Part shown: positions 34,012 through 41,664 of the stretch, in pieces
How the letters are laid out: every line of letters begins with the position of its first letter
Position numbering within the stretch: position 1 is the first letter of the stretch
Assembly (NCBI GenBank): GCA_947497945.1
Contig: CANMIP010000035.1
Coordinates: 1-57,033 of the forward strand
DNA: 57,033 nucleotides
Source of the DNA: an uncultured Tropicimonas sp.
GTDB taxonomy: Bacteria > Pseudomonadota > Alphaproteobacteria > Rhodobacterales > Rhodobacteraceae
Reading direction: 5' to 3'
Program-made: the position numbers and the translations under genes
Notes under the pieces: generated by a model
Database searches by the model: none
Told to the model about the DNA's origin: nothing
What the model saw: only the letters and a program-made list of their open reading frames with translations

Positions 34012-35345
34012 TGCACCATCCTCAGATCGCCCAGAGGGTGTTCAACACGCCGCTGCTGGTGGAGCCTGCCAAGGCCGCAGCCTTTCTGTCCGGCCTCGGA
34101 CCGCGCATCGCCGGTCAGGAGATTACCTTTGCAGGCTCGGAGCTCAACGAGGCCGATGTCGCGCACGCTGGGATGCAGGCGCAGGCATCGCTCTTGGCCA
34201 GCAATTCGCCCCAGGAAGGAAACGACCAGCGCGATCGACCCTACGCTTTTGCCGACGGAGTCGCCATCATCTCTATCGCCGGAACGCTGGTGCATCGCGG
34301 CGCCTGGATAGGCCAGTCCTCGGGGCTGACCTCCTACGAGGGCCTGACCACGCAGATCAACGCCGCGCTGGGCGATCCGGAGGTCCGGGGCATCGCGCTG
34401 GAGATCGACAGTTTCGGCGGTGAGGTCGCCGGCGCGTTCGACCTCGCCGATCACATCCGCGCCGCGCGGGACATCAAGCCGGTGCAGGCCTTTGTTGCCG
34501 ACCATGCGCTCTCGGCGGGCTACGTGCTCGCCTCGCAGGCCGACCGGATCGTGCTCTCGCGTACCGGTGCGGTCGGCAGCATCGGCGTGGTGCTGATGCA
34601 TACCGATATGAGCGGCATGCTGGCAGCGAAAGGCCTCTCGGTCACGCTCGTCCATGCCGGGCAACACAAGACCGACGGCAATCCCTACGAGCCGTTGCCC
34701 GAACCGGTCCGGGACCGCCTGCAGGCCGAGCTTGAGGATCTGCGGGCGCTCTTCGCTGAGACCGTCGCCGCCGGGCGCGGCAGCCGGCTGAGCGCGGACG
34801 CTGCCCTCACCACGGAGGCCGCGGCATTCCGCGGCACAGACGCCGTCACGGCCGGCCTCGCCGATGCCGTTGCCGATCCGCGGAGCGCCTTCGCCGAGTT
34901 CGTCACCGAACTGAACGCGCAGACGCCGATGCCCCTCCCGACCCGATCCCCACACACCATCCGATCTCAGCAGGAGACCCCCATGACCGAACAGACCGAT
35001 CCGGCACCGTCCGATGCGGAAACGCCGACCACCGCGGAACAGGCTTCCCCGGCCGCGGAAGAAACGCCACCCGCTGCTATTTCCGCTGCAGACACCGTCC
35101 GCGCCGAGGCTGCCGAGGTGGCGCAGATCTGCGCCCAGGCCGGGCGTCTCGGCCTCACGATCAATGCTGCCGATGCCGTTCGCCGCGGTCTGAAGCCCGA
35201 TGCCCTGCGCGGCAAGATCCTAGATGATCTCGCCGCCGCCGGAGATGCCGCCGGCATCCATGCTGCAGTCCCCGCAGCAACGCCGCCCGCCGAAAGCCCG
35301 ATCGTCGCCGCCGCGCGACGTGCCGCCGGCACTGCGGCGCGCTGA
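34008..35345 (+). CDS. S49-family prohead protease with C-terminal scaffold region
   Basis: The protein has 445 residues. The N-terminal ClpP/SppA-like domain (EVRGIALEIDSFGGEVAGAFDLADHI, then VQAFVADHALSAGYVLASQADRIVLSRTGAVGSIGVV) carries the catalytic Ser and, later, a Lys. From about residue 320 the chain becomes Ala/Pro/Glu-rich and then helical, as expected of a scaffold. This repeats the lambda C/Nu3 arrangement, in which the protease contains the scaffold at its C-terminus. An internal start at 34983 would make the scaffold alone. Confidence 0.92.
   Translation: MMHHPQIAQRVFNTPLLVEPAKAAAFLSGLGPRIAGQEITFAGSELNEADVAHAGMQAQASLLASNSPQEGNDQRDRPYAFADGVAIISIAGTLVHRGAWIGQSSGLTSYEGLTTQINAALGDPEVRGIALEIDSFGGEVAGAFDLADHIRAARDIKPVQAFVADHALSAGYVLASQADRIVLSRTGAVGSIGVVLMHTDMSGMLAAKGLSVTLVHAGQHKTDGNPYEPLPEPVRDRLQAELEDLRALFAETVAAGRGSRLSADAALTTEAAAFRGTDAVTAGLADAVADPRSAFAEFVTELNAQTPMPLPTRSPHTIRSQQETPMTEQTDPAPSDAETPTTAEQASPAAEETPPAAISAADTVRAEAAEVAQICAQAGRLGLTINAADAVRRGLKPDALRGKILDDLAAAGDAAGIHAAVPAATPPAESPIVAAARRAAGTAAR
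34983..35345 (+). CDS. nested scaffold protein (Nu3-like) inside protease gene
   Basis: An in-frame ATG at 34983 is preceded by CAGGAG, six bases away, the best ribosome binding site anywhere inside the protease gene. It would give a 120-residue protein (MTEQTDPAPSDAETPTTAEQ, Ala-rich helices, then RRAAGTAAR). This matches the size and position of lambda Nu3, an assembly scaffold produced by internal initiation. Expression is inferred from the start signal, not seen. Confidence 0.7.
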   Translation: MTEQTDPAPSDAETPTTAEQASPAAEETPPAAISAADTVRAEAAEVAQICAQAGRLGLTINAADAVRRGLKPDALRGKILDDLAAAGDAAGIHAAVPAATPPAESPIVAAARRAAGTAAR

Positions 35346-35374
35346 GCCTTCCCTCTCACCCCGGAGACTGACCC

Positions 35375-35755
35375 ATGAGTCCTCTCATCCAGCCGCCCTC
35401 GATGGGCGATGCCCTCAAATACGAGCTCAATCCGAACTACACCCGCGAGACCGTCACTCTGCTGCAGGGAATGGAGTACCCCGTCGGTTCGGTCCTCGGC
35501 CGCATTACGCTCAGCGGCAAGTATACGCTTGCCAGCGACGGTGGCGCGGACGGGGCCGAGACCGCGGTGGGCGTGCTGCTCTACGCCGTCGACACCACGC
35601 TGGCGGACGCCATCGGCATCGTTCTGATGCGCGGCCCCGCCATCGTTGCCCGCGAGGGCCTCGCCTATGACGGCAGCGTCGACGATTCCACCAAGATCGC
35701 CACCAAGCATTCCGAGCTCGCCGCCGCCGGCATCCTCGTGCGCGACAGCGCCTGA
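35375..35755 (+). CDS. head decoration protein (gpD-like)
   Basis: This 126-residue protein trims the capsid surface after expansion. The pattern ETVTLLQGMEYPVGSVLGRIT, then AVGVLLYAVDTTLADAIGIVLMRGPAIVAREGLAYDGSVDDSTKIATKHSELAAAGILVRDSA is the HDPD/gpD beta-rich fold. It lies directly before the major capsid gene, as in lambda. Length is normal for the family. Confidence 0.92.
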   Translation: MSPLIQPPSMGDALKYELNPNYTRETVTLLQGMEYPVGSVLGRITLSGKYTLASDGGADGAETAVGVLLYAVDTTLADAIGIVLMRGPAIVAREGLAYDGSVDDSTKIATKHSELAAAGILVRDSA

Positions 35756-35777
35756 TCCATCCCTTCCGGAGCCTCCC

Positions 35778-36800
35778 ATGACCATCATCCGCAACCCGTT
35801 TGACGCCGGCGGCTATTCGCTGGCGGAGATGACGCAGGCCATCAACATCCTGCCGAACCTCTATACCCGCCTCGCTCAGATCGGCCTTTTCACCTTCGAG
35901 GGCGTAACCCAGCGATCCGTCATCATCGAGCAGATGGAGGGCGTGCTGAACCTGCTGCCCTCCGTCCCGCTCGGAGGTCCGGCCACCGTCGGAACCCGGG
36001 AGGGCCGTTCGATGCGGAGCTTCGCGCTGCCCTGGATCCCGCATGACGACGTGATCCTGCCGGCTGACATCCAGGGCATGCCGGCGTTTGGTTCTGCCGA
36101 CACTGCCGATCCGCTGGTCTCGGTGATGAACCGCAAGCTCACGCTGATGCGGCGCAAGCATGCCCAGACCCGGGAATACATGGAGATGAATGCGCTGCGC
36201 GGCATCGTGAAGGACGGCGCCGGCACCACGCTCTACAACTACTTCACCGAGTTCGGCCTGACTCAGGTCTCGGTCGACTTCGTGCTCGGCACCGCCACCA
36301 CCAATGTGCAGGGCAAGGTGCGCGAGGTGCTGCGGGCCATCGAGGACAACCTGCTCGGGGAAAGCATGTCCAGTGTCCACGCGCTGGTCAGCCCGGAGTT
36401 CTTCGACAAGCTGATCTCCCATGCCAAGACCGAGGAGGCCTACAAGTTCTATGCCGCGACCGGTGCTCAGCCGCTGCGCCAGGACGTGCGCCGCAACTTC
36501 CCCTTCGCCGGCATTCTCTTCGAGGAATATATCGGCAGCGTCACCCTCTCGACCAAGGCCACCGAGCGTCTGATCCCGGAAGGTGAAGGCATTGCCTTCC
36601 CGCTCGGCACCAGTGACACCTTCACCACCTATGGCGGGCCGGCCAACCTGCTGGAGACCGCCAACACCATCGGCCTGCCACTCTATGCCCGCCAGCATCT
36701 CGACGAGAAGGGCCGCTGGATCGATCTGATGACCGAGGCCTCCATTCTGCCGATCAACAAGCGGCCGAAACTGGCAATCCGGCTGCATTCGTCGAACTAG
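35778..36800 (+). CDS. major capsid protein E
   Basis: This 340-residue capsid subunit of the lambda gpE family has segments MTIIRNPFDAGGYSLAEMTQAINILPN, RSFALPWIPHDDVILPADIQGMPAFG, NALRGIVKDGAG and ATERLIPEGEGIAFPLGT that are characteristic. The ATG at 35778 has a CCGGAGCC site; earlier in-frame codons overlap the decoration gene. It forms the shell of the phage head. Confidence 0.95.
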   Translation: MTIIRNPFDAGGYSLAEMTQAINILPNLYTRLAQIGLFTFEGVTQRSVIIEQMEGVLNLLPSVPLGGPATVGTREGRSMRSFALPWIPHDDVILPADIQGMPAFGSADTADPLVSVMNRKLTLMRRKHAQTREYMEMNALRGIVKDGAGTTLYNYFTEFGLTQVSVDFVLGTATTNVQGKVREVLRAIEDNLLGESMSSVHALVSPEFFDKLISHAKTEEAYKFYAATGAQPLRQDVRRNFPFAGILFEEYIGSVTLSTKATERLIPEGEGIAFPLGTSDTFTTYGGPANLLETANTIGLPLYARQHLDEKGRWIDLMTEASILPINKRPKLAIRLHSSN

Positions 36801-36805
36801 GTCCG

Positions 36806-37120
36806 ATGACTGCCTTTGCCGCCGCGCTGGACCGGATCTTCGACCATGCCGACATGGCCACGGAGGCCGTCTGGATCTCCGCGGCCACCTCGGAGGAGCA
36901 AACCATCCGGGTCATCGTGAAAGCGCCGGACCGGATCACCGGGTTTGGCGATGCCCGGATCCTCTCCGACACAACCACCATCGACGTCCGTGTCGGAGAG
37001 CTACCGGCCCCCAACCCGGGCGACCTGATCATCCTCGGCGCCGACAGTTTCGTGGTTCAGGGTGAGCCCATCCGGGATCGCGAGCGGCTGATCTGGACGC
37101 TCGATCTGAGGTCGGCATGA
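36806..37120 (+). CDS. head-tail joining protein (gpFII/phage_attach-like)
   Basis: This 104-residue protein starts five bases after the capsid stop. Its beta-rich sequence (EQTIRVIVKAPDRITGFGDARILSDTTTIDVRVGELPAPNPGDLIILGADSFVVQGEP) suits the FII/attach family, which docks the tail onto gpW. The call rests on position and strand pattern. Confidence 0.75.
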   Translation: MTAFAAALDRIFDHADMATEAVWISAATSEEQTIRVIVKAPDRITGFGDARILSDTTTIDVRVGELPAPNPGDLIILGADSFVVQGEPIRDRERLIWTLDLRSA

Positions 37121-37746
37121 AGCTGAAACTTGATGTCACGCCGGATCTCGTCGCCGCCATGGCCACCGAGATCGCGTCCGGTGAGAAGGCCGTCACCGCC
37201 GCCATGCGCGAGGCCGGGACCGGGCTGAAGACAGCGTGGCGCGGTCAGATCACTGGTGCCGGGCTTGGCCGACGGCTCGCCAACTCGATCCGGAGCCAGA
37301 CCTACCCGAAGTCGGGCGATAGTCTGAGCGCCGCGGCGCTGGTCTGGTCGAAGGCGCCCGAGATTGTCGGGGCCCACGACATCGGTCCGCTGATCCGCTC
37401 AAAAGATGGGTTCTGGCTGGCGATCCCGCTCGAGGCGGCCGGCAAGGGATTCAGGGGTGGCAGGATCACGCCCGGTGAATGGGAACGAAGGCGCGGGTTG
37501 CGGCTCCGCTTCGTCTATCGTCGCCGAGGACCGAGCATGCTGGTGGCTGACGGGCGGCTGAACACGCGGGGTCTCGGGGTGGCGTCGCGATCAAAGACCG
37601 GTCGCGGAAGGTCCACGGTCCCGATCTTTCTGCTGGTCCCGCAGGTCAGGCTGCCGAAGCGGCTGGATCTGGACCGGGATGCTGAACGGGCGATTGACCG
37701 CGTGCCGGGGCTGATCGTGGCGAAGTGGGTGGAGAGGAGGCTTTGA
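37117..37746 (+). CDS. DUF6441 tail-completion-like protein
   Basis: This 209-residue protein overlaps the joining gene by four bases. The pattern is that of DUF6441 virion proteins: ALVWSKAPEIVGAHDIGPLIRSKDGFWLAIPLEAAGKGFRG, ITPGEWERRRGLRLRFVYRRRGPSMLVADGRLN, LPKRLDLDRDAERAIDRVPGLIVAKWVERR. Proteins in this position usually complete the tail end facing the head. It is followed by an inserted accessory segment instead of the next tail gene. Confidence 0.85.
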   Translation: MKLKLDVTPDLVAAMATEIASGEKAVTAAMREAGTGLKTAWRGQITGAGLGRRLANSIRSQTYPKSGDSLSAAALVWSKAPEIVGAHDIGPLIRSKDGFWLAIPLEAAGKGFRGGRITPGEWERRRGLRLRFVYRRRGPSMLVADGRLNTRGLGVASRSKTGRGRSTVPIFLLVPQVRLPKRLDLDRDAERAIDRVPGLIVAKWVERRL

Positions 37747-38010
37747 TGAATGGCCGCTAAGTGACCGCGAGCGCGGTAGAGCGAACTACCGTCTTGGGGG
37801 CGCGAACTGCGCATTCCTGCCGGTCGTCCAATCTGGCAGCATTGCAAGCGCAGCATGCCATCGTTTCTCGCGGCGGGAGCGATAGCTGCCGGTCAAGGTC
37901 AACGCGGCGAATGCCGGTGACGAGCCCAAAGTGACTAAGAGGTCGCGGTCTGGGTTGAACAATGGCTTTGCTCTTCGGCATGCTCTCTGCGTAGGCTGAT
38001 TGAACACTGG
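37747..38010. other. left flank of the esterase insertion
   Basis: This 264-base stretch has no gene. It starts with GAATGGCCGCTAAGTGACC, a member of a small motif family that also occurs near the prophage left end. At 37846-37858 it holds AAGCGCAGCATGC, repeated exactly at 38827-38839 just after the esterase gene. Confidence 0.55.
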
Positions 38011-38826
38011 ATGCCATTTCCTGGAGTTTTTCTTTTGACTGTCATTCCCACCGCAGTTCTCACGTCTTTCCTGGTCTGCTCGACCTTCCTGTTTTCGACC
38101 CAGCCAGCCAAGGCACAGGACTCGAACACGAACCAACCCGTTTTCTTGATGGTGCACGGCACATTTCAATGGGCGGGCCAATGGGAGCCGCTGACGGTAA
38201 TCCTGGAGGGGGCTGGGTATGAGGTGATCGAGGCATCGCTGACAGGACTTGGCGAGAAGGAGCATCTGCTTTCCAAGGAAACGGGGTTGTTGACCCACAT
38301 TCTCGACGTGTCCAACATGATGAGCTGGCGCGACCTCGAAAACGTCATTCTCGTTTCTCACAGCTATGGCGGACCGGTCATTTCCGGTGTCGCGGCCCAG
38401 CAGCCGGATCGCGTCAAGCACCTTGTTTTCATCGACACGGTGCCGCTGGATCATGGGGAAAACCTTATCGATGGATTTGGGCCCGACGTCTATGACACGG
38501 CGAAAACGGCCGTTGATGAAGAAGGCGATGGATGGCTCATTCCATCGGATGCGCTTCGGGAAGCCAAGCCAACCATGCGCCCGCACCCATGGAAGTCCTA
38601 TGTGGAGCGTATCGATATCCCGGATGGTACACCGGATTTTGATGGAACCATCATCGTGGCCACCGAGGGCGAAGTTTTCGACCATATGCGCAATGTGCAA
38701 GCCCCGGCGCGTGCAGAAAGTCGTGGTTGGACTCTCGTGACCGTTGAAGGCCCGCACCAGTTGATGGAAGTCAGCCCATCCAAGGAAGCTGTTTCGGAGA
38801 TACTGTTGGGCATCGCTGCAAATTGA
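38011..38826 (+). CDS. exported alpha/beta-hydrolase (esterase)
   Basis: This protein of 271 residues, or 263 from the TTG at 38035 that has CTGGAG upstream, carries a signal peptide (LTSFLVCSTFLFSTQPAKAQ). The hydrolase core is clear: MVHGTFQWAGQWEPLTVILEGAGYEV for the oxyanion hole, SHSYGGP with the nucleophile Ser, and EGPHQLMEVSP with the catalytic His. It resembles short esterases of the salicylate/pyrethroid group. It is unrelated to virion assembly: it sits inside the head-tail gene series as a lysogen-expressed or transcribed cargo gene. Confidence 0.88.
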   Translation: MPFPGVFLLTVIPTAVLTSFLVCSTFLFSTQPAKAQDSNTNQPVFLMVHGTFQWAGQWEPLTVILEGAGYEVIEASLTGLGEKEHLLSKETGLLTHILDVSNMMSWRDLENVILVSHSYGGPVISGVAAQQPDRVKHLVFIDTVPLDHGENLIDGFGPDVYDTAKTAVDEEGDGWLIPSDALREAKPTMRPHPWKSYVERIDIPDGTPDFDGTIIVATEGEVFDHMRNVQAPARAESRGWTLVTVEGPHQLMEVSPSKEAVSEILLGIAAN

Positions 38827-39121
38827 AAGCGCAGCATGCAAACACTTCAGTGTTTTCCGGACACTCCAAGAGGAGACACTTGGGATCGTTCTGCATTTCA
38901 GAGAATGACGGCTTCGTCCGCTGAGTTGCCCTTGATCGGAGCCACCGCGAACGTCCGGTCTTCTTCTGCGATGACGATCCCCCAGTAGATTCGGGAGGAA
39001 GCGCTGCACTGCGGAGAATGACCGCAAGGTCGGCAATCTGCCCCTTCGAGATCGCGAAGACTCACTGCCGGAATTTGCCTCGAAGCAGGCGTTTGACCCA
39101 TTCCCGAGAACACACTGACAA
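38827..39121. other. right flank of the esterase insertion
   Basis: The second AAGCGCAGCATGC copy is at 38827-38839. It is followed by AAACACT-TC-AGTGTTTT (38840-38856), a small hairpin with a T-run that probably ends the esterase transcript. The remaining roughly 265 bases, up to the tail gene, carry no gene. Confidence 0.55.
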
Positions 39122-39541
39122 ATGCCCACCAAACGCGAAACCATCCTCGCCGCGCTGCACGCGCGGCTCTCGGCGCTGCCGGCGACTGCCCTGCGTGGCG
39201 AGATCCTTCCCGAACGCGTGCCGCCGGACGGCCTGCTGATCCTGCGCGACGGCGAGCCAGGCGAGCCGGAAGTCACGTTGTCACCGCTTGCCTACCACTT
39301 CCAGCACCGCGCCGAGATAGAAGCTGTCGTGCAAGGCCCTGACCGTGACGCGGGTTTCGACTCGCTCTGCGCCAGCATCGGCACGGCCATTGCCGCCGAT
39401 CGCACGCTGGGCGGTCGTTGCGACTGGGCGGAGGCGGAGGCGCCGCGGCCGGTCGATGTGCCGGTCGAAGGCGCGGTCAGCCTGAAAGCGGCAGTGATAC
39501 CCGTCGTCCTACACTACACCACGACCGATCCGCTGGGATAA
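39122..39541 (+). CDS. tail terminator-like protein (gpU-like)
   Basis: This 139-residue protein resumes the tail module. The N-terminal helix (RETILAALHARLSALP), then a beta-rich middle (GLLILRDGEPGEPEVTLSPLAYHFQHRAEIEAVVQGP) and the C-terminal strand VSLKAAVIPVVLHYTTTDPLG fit the gpU/minor-tail-terminator fold, which caps the tail tube at the correct length. The family is inferred from these and from position. It is the last tail gene before the bactofilin insertion. Confidence 0.75.
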   Translation: MPTKRETILAALHARLSALPATALRGEILPERVPPDGLLILRDGEPGEPEVTLSPLAYHFQHRAEIEAVVQGPDRDAGFDSLCASIGTAIAADRTLGGRCDWAEAEAPRPVDVPVEGAVSLKAAVIPVVLHYTTTDPLG

Positions 39542-39554
39542 GGGTGGTAGGAAC

Positions 39555-39920
39555 CTATTTGCGATCCTGCTCTTTGCTGAAACGCGCCGAAGTAACGTCG
39601 GCGCCGCTTTCGATCGTCAGCGTCGTGTAGGTAATCTCGCCGGTAACCTTCGCGCCGGACTGGAGTTTGACGTCACCGCCAAAGATCCGGCCATCGAAGT
39701 GTCCCTTGATGGCGACGCTGCTGGCATGAAGTTCGCCGTCAGCAGACCCGCCGACCTCGATCACGATTGTATCGGCGGAGATCTTTCCGTCGCATTTGCC
39801 TAGAAGTTCCAGGACACCCGGCACGGTGAGATCGCCCGAGAGCTGCGCGCCAGCCGCCAGGAGCGATCGGTTGCCGTTGGAACTGGTGGCGGGTGCGGAC
39901 GGATATTCAGGCTGGGTCAT
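39555..39920 (-). CDS. bactofilin (polymer-forming cytoskeletal protein)
   Basis: This 121-residue protein has the DUF583 right-handed beta-helix repeats: SLLAAGAQLSGDLTVPGVLELLGKCDGKISADTIVIEVGGSADGELHASSVAIKGHFDGRIFGGDVKLQSGAKVTGEITYTTLTIESGADVTSARF. Bactofilins polymerise into filaments that organise the cell wall and poles. The protein is complete, with short disordered ends. It is encoded antisense between two tail genes, with 13 bases and 123 bases to its neighbours, so it is a likely accessory (moron) gene expressed from its own promoter in 39921-40043. The ATG at 39920 is chosen for the family's normal length. Confidence 0.92.
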   Translation of the reverse strand: MTQPEYPSAPATSSNGNRSLLAAGAQLSGDLTVPGVLELLGKCDGKISADTIVIEVGGSADGELHASSVAIKGHFDGRIFGGDVKLQSGAKVTGEITYTTLTIESGADVTSARFSKEQDRK

Positions 39921-40043
39921 GAGCTGGGTTTCCTGGCGTCGGGCGTGAAGGTCGACCGGAGATCCCGGCAATGACTGGTCAAGTGAAGGTATCCGGCTCC
40001 TGTCGGCAGAAGAAACCCACAAAACAGATTCAGGGAGACCAAC

Positions 40044-40982
40044 ATGGCACGAGCCCAGGGGGCGCGGGCGCAAATGGCGCTTGCGTTCGAGAGTACCTAC
40101 GGCACGCCGCCGGCGAGCGGCTTCACGAAGATGCCCTTTGCCAGCACCACGCTGGGGGCCGAGCAACCGTTGCTGAACTCCGAGCTTCTTGGCTACGGCC
40201 GTGATCCGCTCGCACCGGTCCAGGACACGGTGACGGCCGATGGGGATGTCGTCATTCCGCTCGACGCAGAGGGTTTCGGCTTCTGGTTGAAGGCGGCGTT
40301 CGGGGCGCCCACAACGAGCGGCACAGGTCCCTGGACGCACGAGTTCCAGTCGGGCGCCTGGTCGCTGCCCAGCATTTCGATCGAGACCGGGATGCCCGAA
40401 GTGCCGCGCTATGCTATGTACTCGGGTTGCGTGCTCGATCAGATCTCCTGGCAGATGCAGCGCTCGGGCCTTTTGACCGCAACGGCGAGGCTGGTGGCGC
40501 AAGGAGAGACGGTGGACACAGCCACCGCTGCCGGCACGCTCGCAGATATTGACCTCAAGCGCTTCGGGCATTTCAACGGATCGGTCACCCGAAACGGCTC
40601 TGCGCTCGGCAACGTCGTCTCGGCCGACATCACCTATTCCAACAACCTCGATCGGATCGAGACCATCCGCGACGACGGCCGGATCGATGGCGCGGATCCG
40701 TCCATCGCGGCGCTGACCGGTTCCATCGAGGTGCGTTTCGCCGACAGCACGCTGGTAAGCCAAGCGATCAACGGCGAGGCCTGCGAGCTTGAGTTCGGCT
40801 ACGTGCTGCCCTCCGGCGAGAGTTTCACCTTCACGGTGCATGCCGTCTACCTGCCGCGCCCGCGCATCGAGATTTCCGGACCGCAGGGCGTGCAGGCCAC
40901 TTTCGACTGGCAGGCGGCCCGCGACAGTGTCGTCGGCCGGATGTGCACCGCCACCCTGATCAACAACACGGAGACTTTCTGA
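40044..40982 (+). CDS. phage tail tube protein
   Basis: This 312-residue major tail protein starts after an AGGGAGA site. Its core shows repeated beta strands (MALAFESTYGTPPASGFTKMPFASTTLGAEQPLLNSELLGYGRD, ISWQMQRSGLLTATARLVAQGE, YSNNLDRIETIRDDGRIDGADPSIAALTGSIEVRFADSTLV). It forms the tube of a non-contractile tail. Its last base overlaps the ATG of the tail chaperone gene. Confidence 0.88.
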   Translation: MARAQGARAQMALAFESTYGTPPASGFTKMPFASTTLGAEQPLLNSELLGYGRDPLAPVQDTVTADGDVVIPLDAEGFGFWLKAAFGAPTTSGTGPWTHEFQSGAWSLPSISIETGMPEVPRYAMYSGCVLDQISWQMQRSGLLTATARLVAQGETVDTATAAGTLADIDLKRFGHFNGSVTRNGSALGNVVSADITYSNNLDRIETIRDDGRIDGADPSIAALTGSIEVRFADSTLVSQAINGEACELEFGYVLPSGESFTFTVHAVYLPRPRIEISGPQGVQATFDWQAARDSVVGRMCTATLINNTETF

Positions 40983-41437
40983 TGCTCACGCTAGATCTGA
41001 CGAACGCGCCCCGCTGGCACGACCTAGCTTCCGGCGTGCAGGTGCTGCTGCGCCCGCTGACCACGGCCCTGATGGTCGCGACGCGCAGCGACCCGGCCGT
41101 CGAAGAGGTGCCAGATGAGGCCTCAGACGAGGAGCGCGCGGTCGCCTTTGCAAAGGCACTGGCGCGCCGCGCGGTGCTCGCCTGGGAGGGCGTGGGCGAC
41201 GCCGATGGCAATGCGATCGAGCCCAGCCCCGAGACCATCGACGCGCTGCTCGACGTCTGGCCGATCTTCGAGGCCTTCCAGCTGACCTACGTCTCGAAAG
41301 GGCTGCTGCTGGAGCAGGAAAAAAACGCCTCCGCGCTCTCGCCGACTGGTCCTTCGGCGGGGGCGAACGATACTGCGAGGGTTGCGAACCCCGCGGGACC
41401 AGCACAGGGGACTGCGAAGACTGCCCCACGCGGCTGA
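40982..41437 (+). CDS. tail assembly chaperone, 0-frame product (gpG-like)
   Basis: This 151-residue protein is made when ribosomes do not shift frame. The folded part (residues about 1-112: MLTLDLTNAPRWHDLASGVQVLLRPLTTALMVATRSDP, ALARRAVLAWEGVGDADGNAIEPSPETIDALLDVWPIFEAFQLTYVSKGLLLEQEKN) is the chaperone domain; the remainder is low-complexity. A slippery site in the correct phase near the end of the folded part permits a longer product. Such chaperones hold the tape measure during tail assembly. Confidence 0.88.
   Translation: MLTLDLTNAPRWHDLASGVQVLLRPLTTALMVATRSDPAVEEVPDEASDEERAVAFAKALARRAVLAWEGVGDADGNAIEPSPETIDALLDVWPIFEAFQLTYVSKGLLLEQEKNASALSPTGPSAGANDTARVANPAGPAQGTAKTAPRG
41320..41326 (+). 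promoter_or_regulatory. -1 programmed ribosomal frameshift site A AAA AAC
   Basis: In the chaperone frame the codons are GAA AAA AAC GCC, so A AAA AAC has the exact X XXY YYZ phase needed for tandem slippage. Shifting back one base opens a frame that runs 113 codons to the stop at 41664. GC-rich sequence just downstream could form the stimulatory structure. Confidence 0.85.
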
Positions 41438-41664
41438 ACCAGCCACTCACCTTTGAGGGCTGGCAGGTCTGGGACCTGGTGGGGCGCCTCGGAGGCCAGA
41501 TGCGCGTGCTGCCGGGCGCGGTGATCGGCTGGGATATGGCCGCAGCACTCGCGCTCGCCGATGCGCTGGGCGTACCGCCGGCCGCCGCAGCCGAACTGCT
41601 GCCGGTCATCGAAGCGGTGATGGTGGCAAAGCTCAACGAACAGATGGAACGACACGATGGCTGA
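41326..41664 (+). CDS. tail assembly chaperone, -1 frame extension (gpGT-like)
   Basis: Read in the -1 frame after 41326, this adds 112 residues to the chaperone. It begins RLRALADWSFGGGERY and has a Cys-rich patch CEGC...CEDC that may bind metal, then LTFEGWQVWDLVGRLGGQMRVLPGAVIGWDMAAALALADALG. The last part alone has a GTG start at 41479, but no ribosome binding site supports it. The extension probably interacts with the tape measure, whose ATG lies eight bases before the stop. Confidence 0.82.
   Translation, partial: RLRALADWSFGGGERYCEGCEPRGTSTGDCEDCPTRLNQPLTFEGWQVWDLVGRLGGQMRVLPGAVIGWDMAAALALADALGVPPAAAAELLPVIEAVMVAKLNEQMERHDG

Noticed and set aside
37117-37746. Possible colinear tail gene interrupted by the esterase insertion
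   Set aside because: Both neighbouring tail genes are complete with their own starts and stops, so no gene is split.
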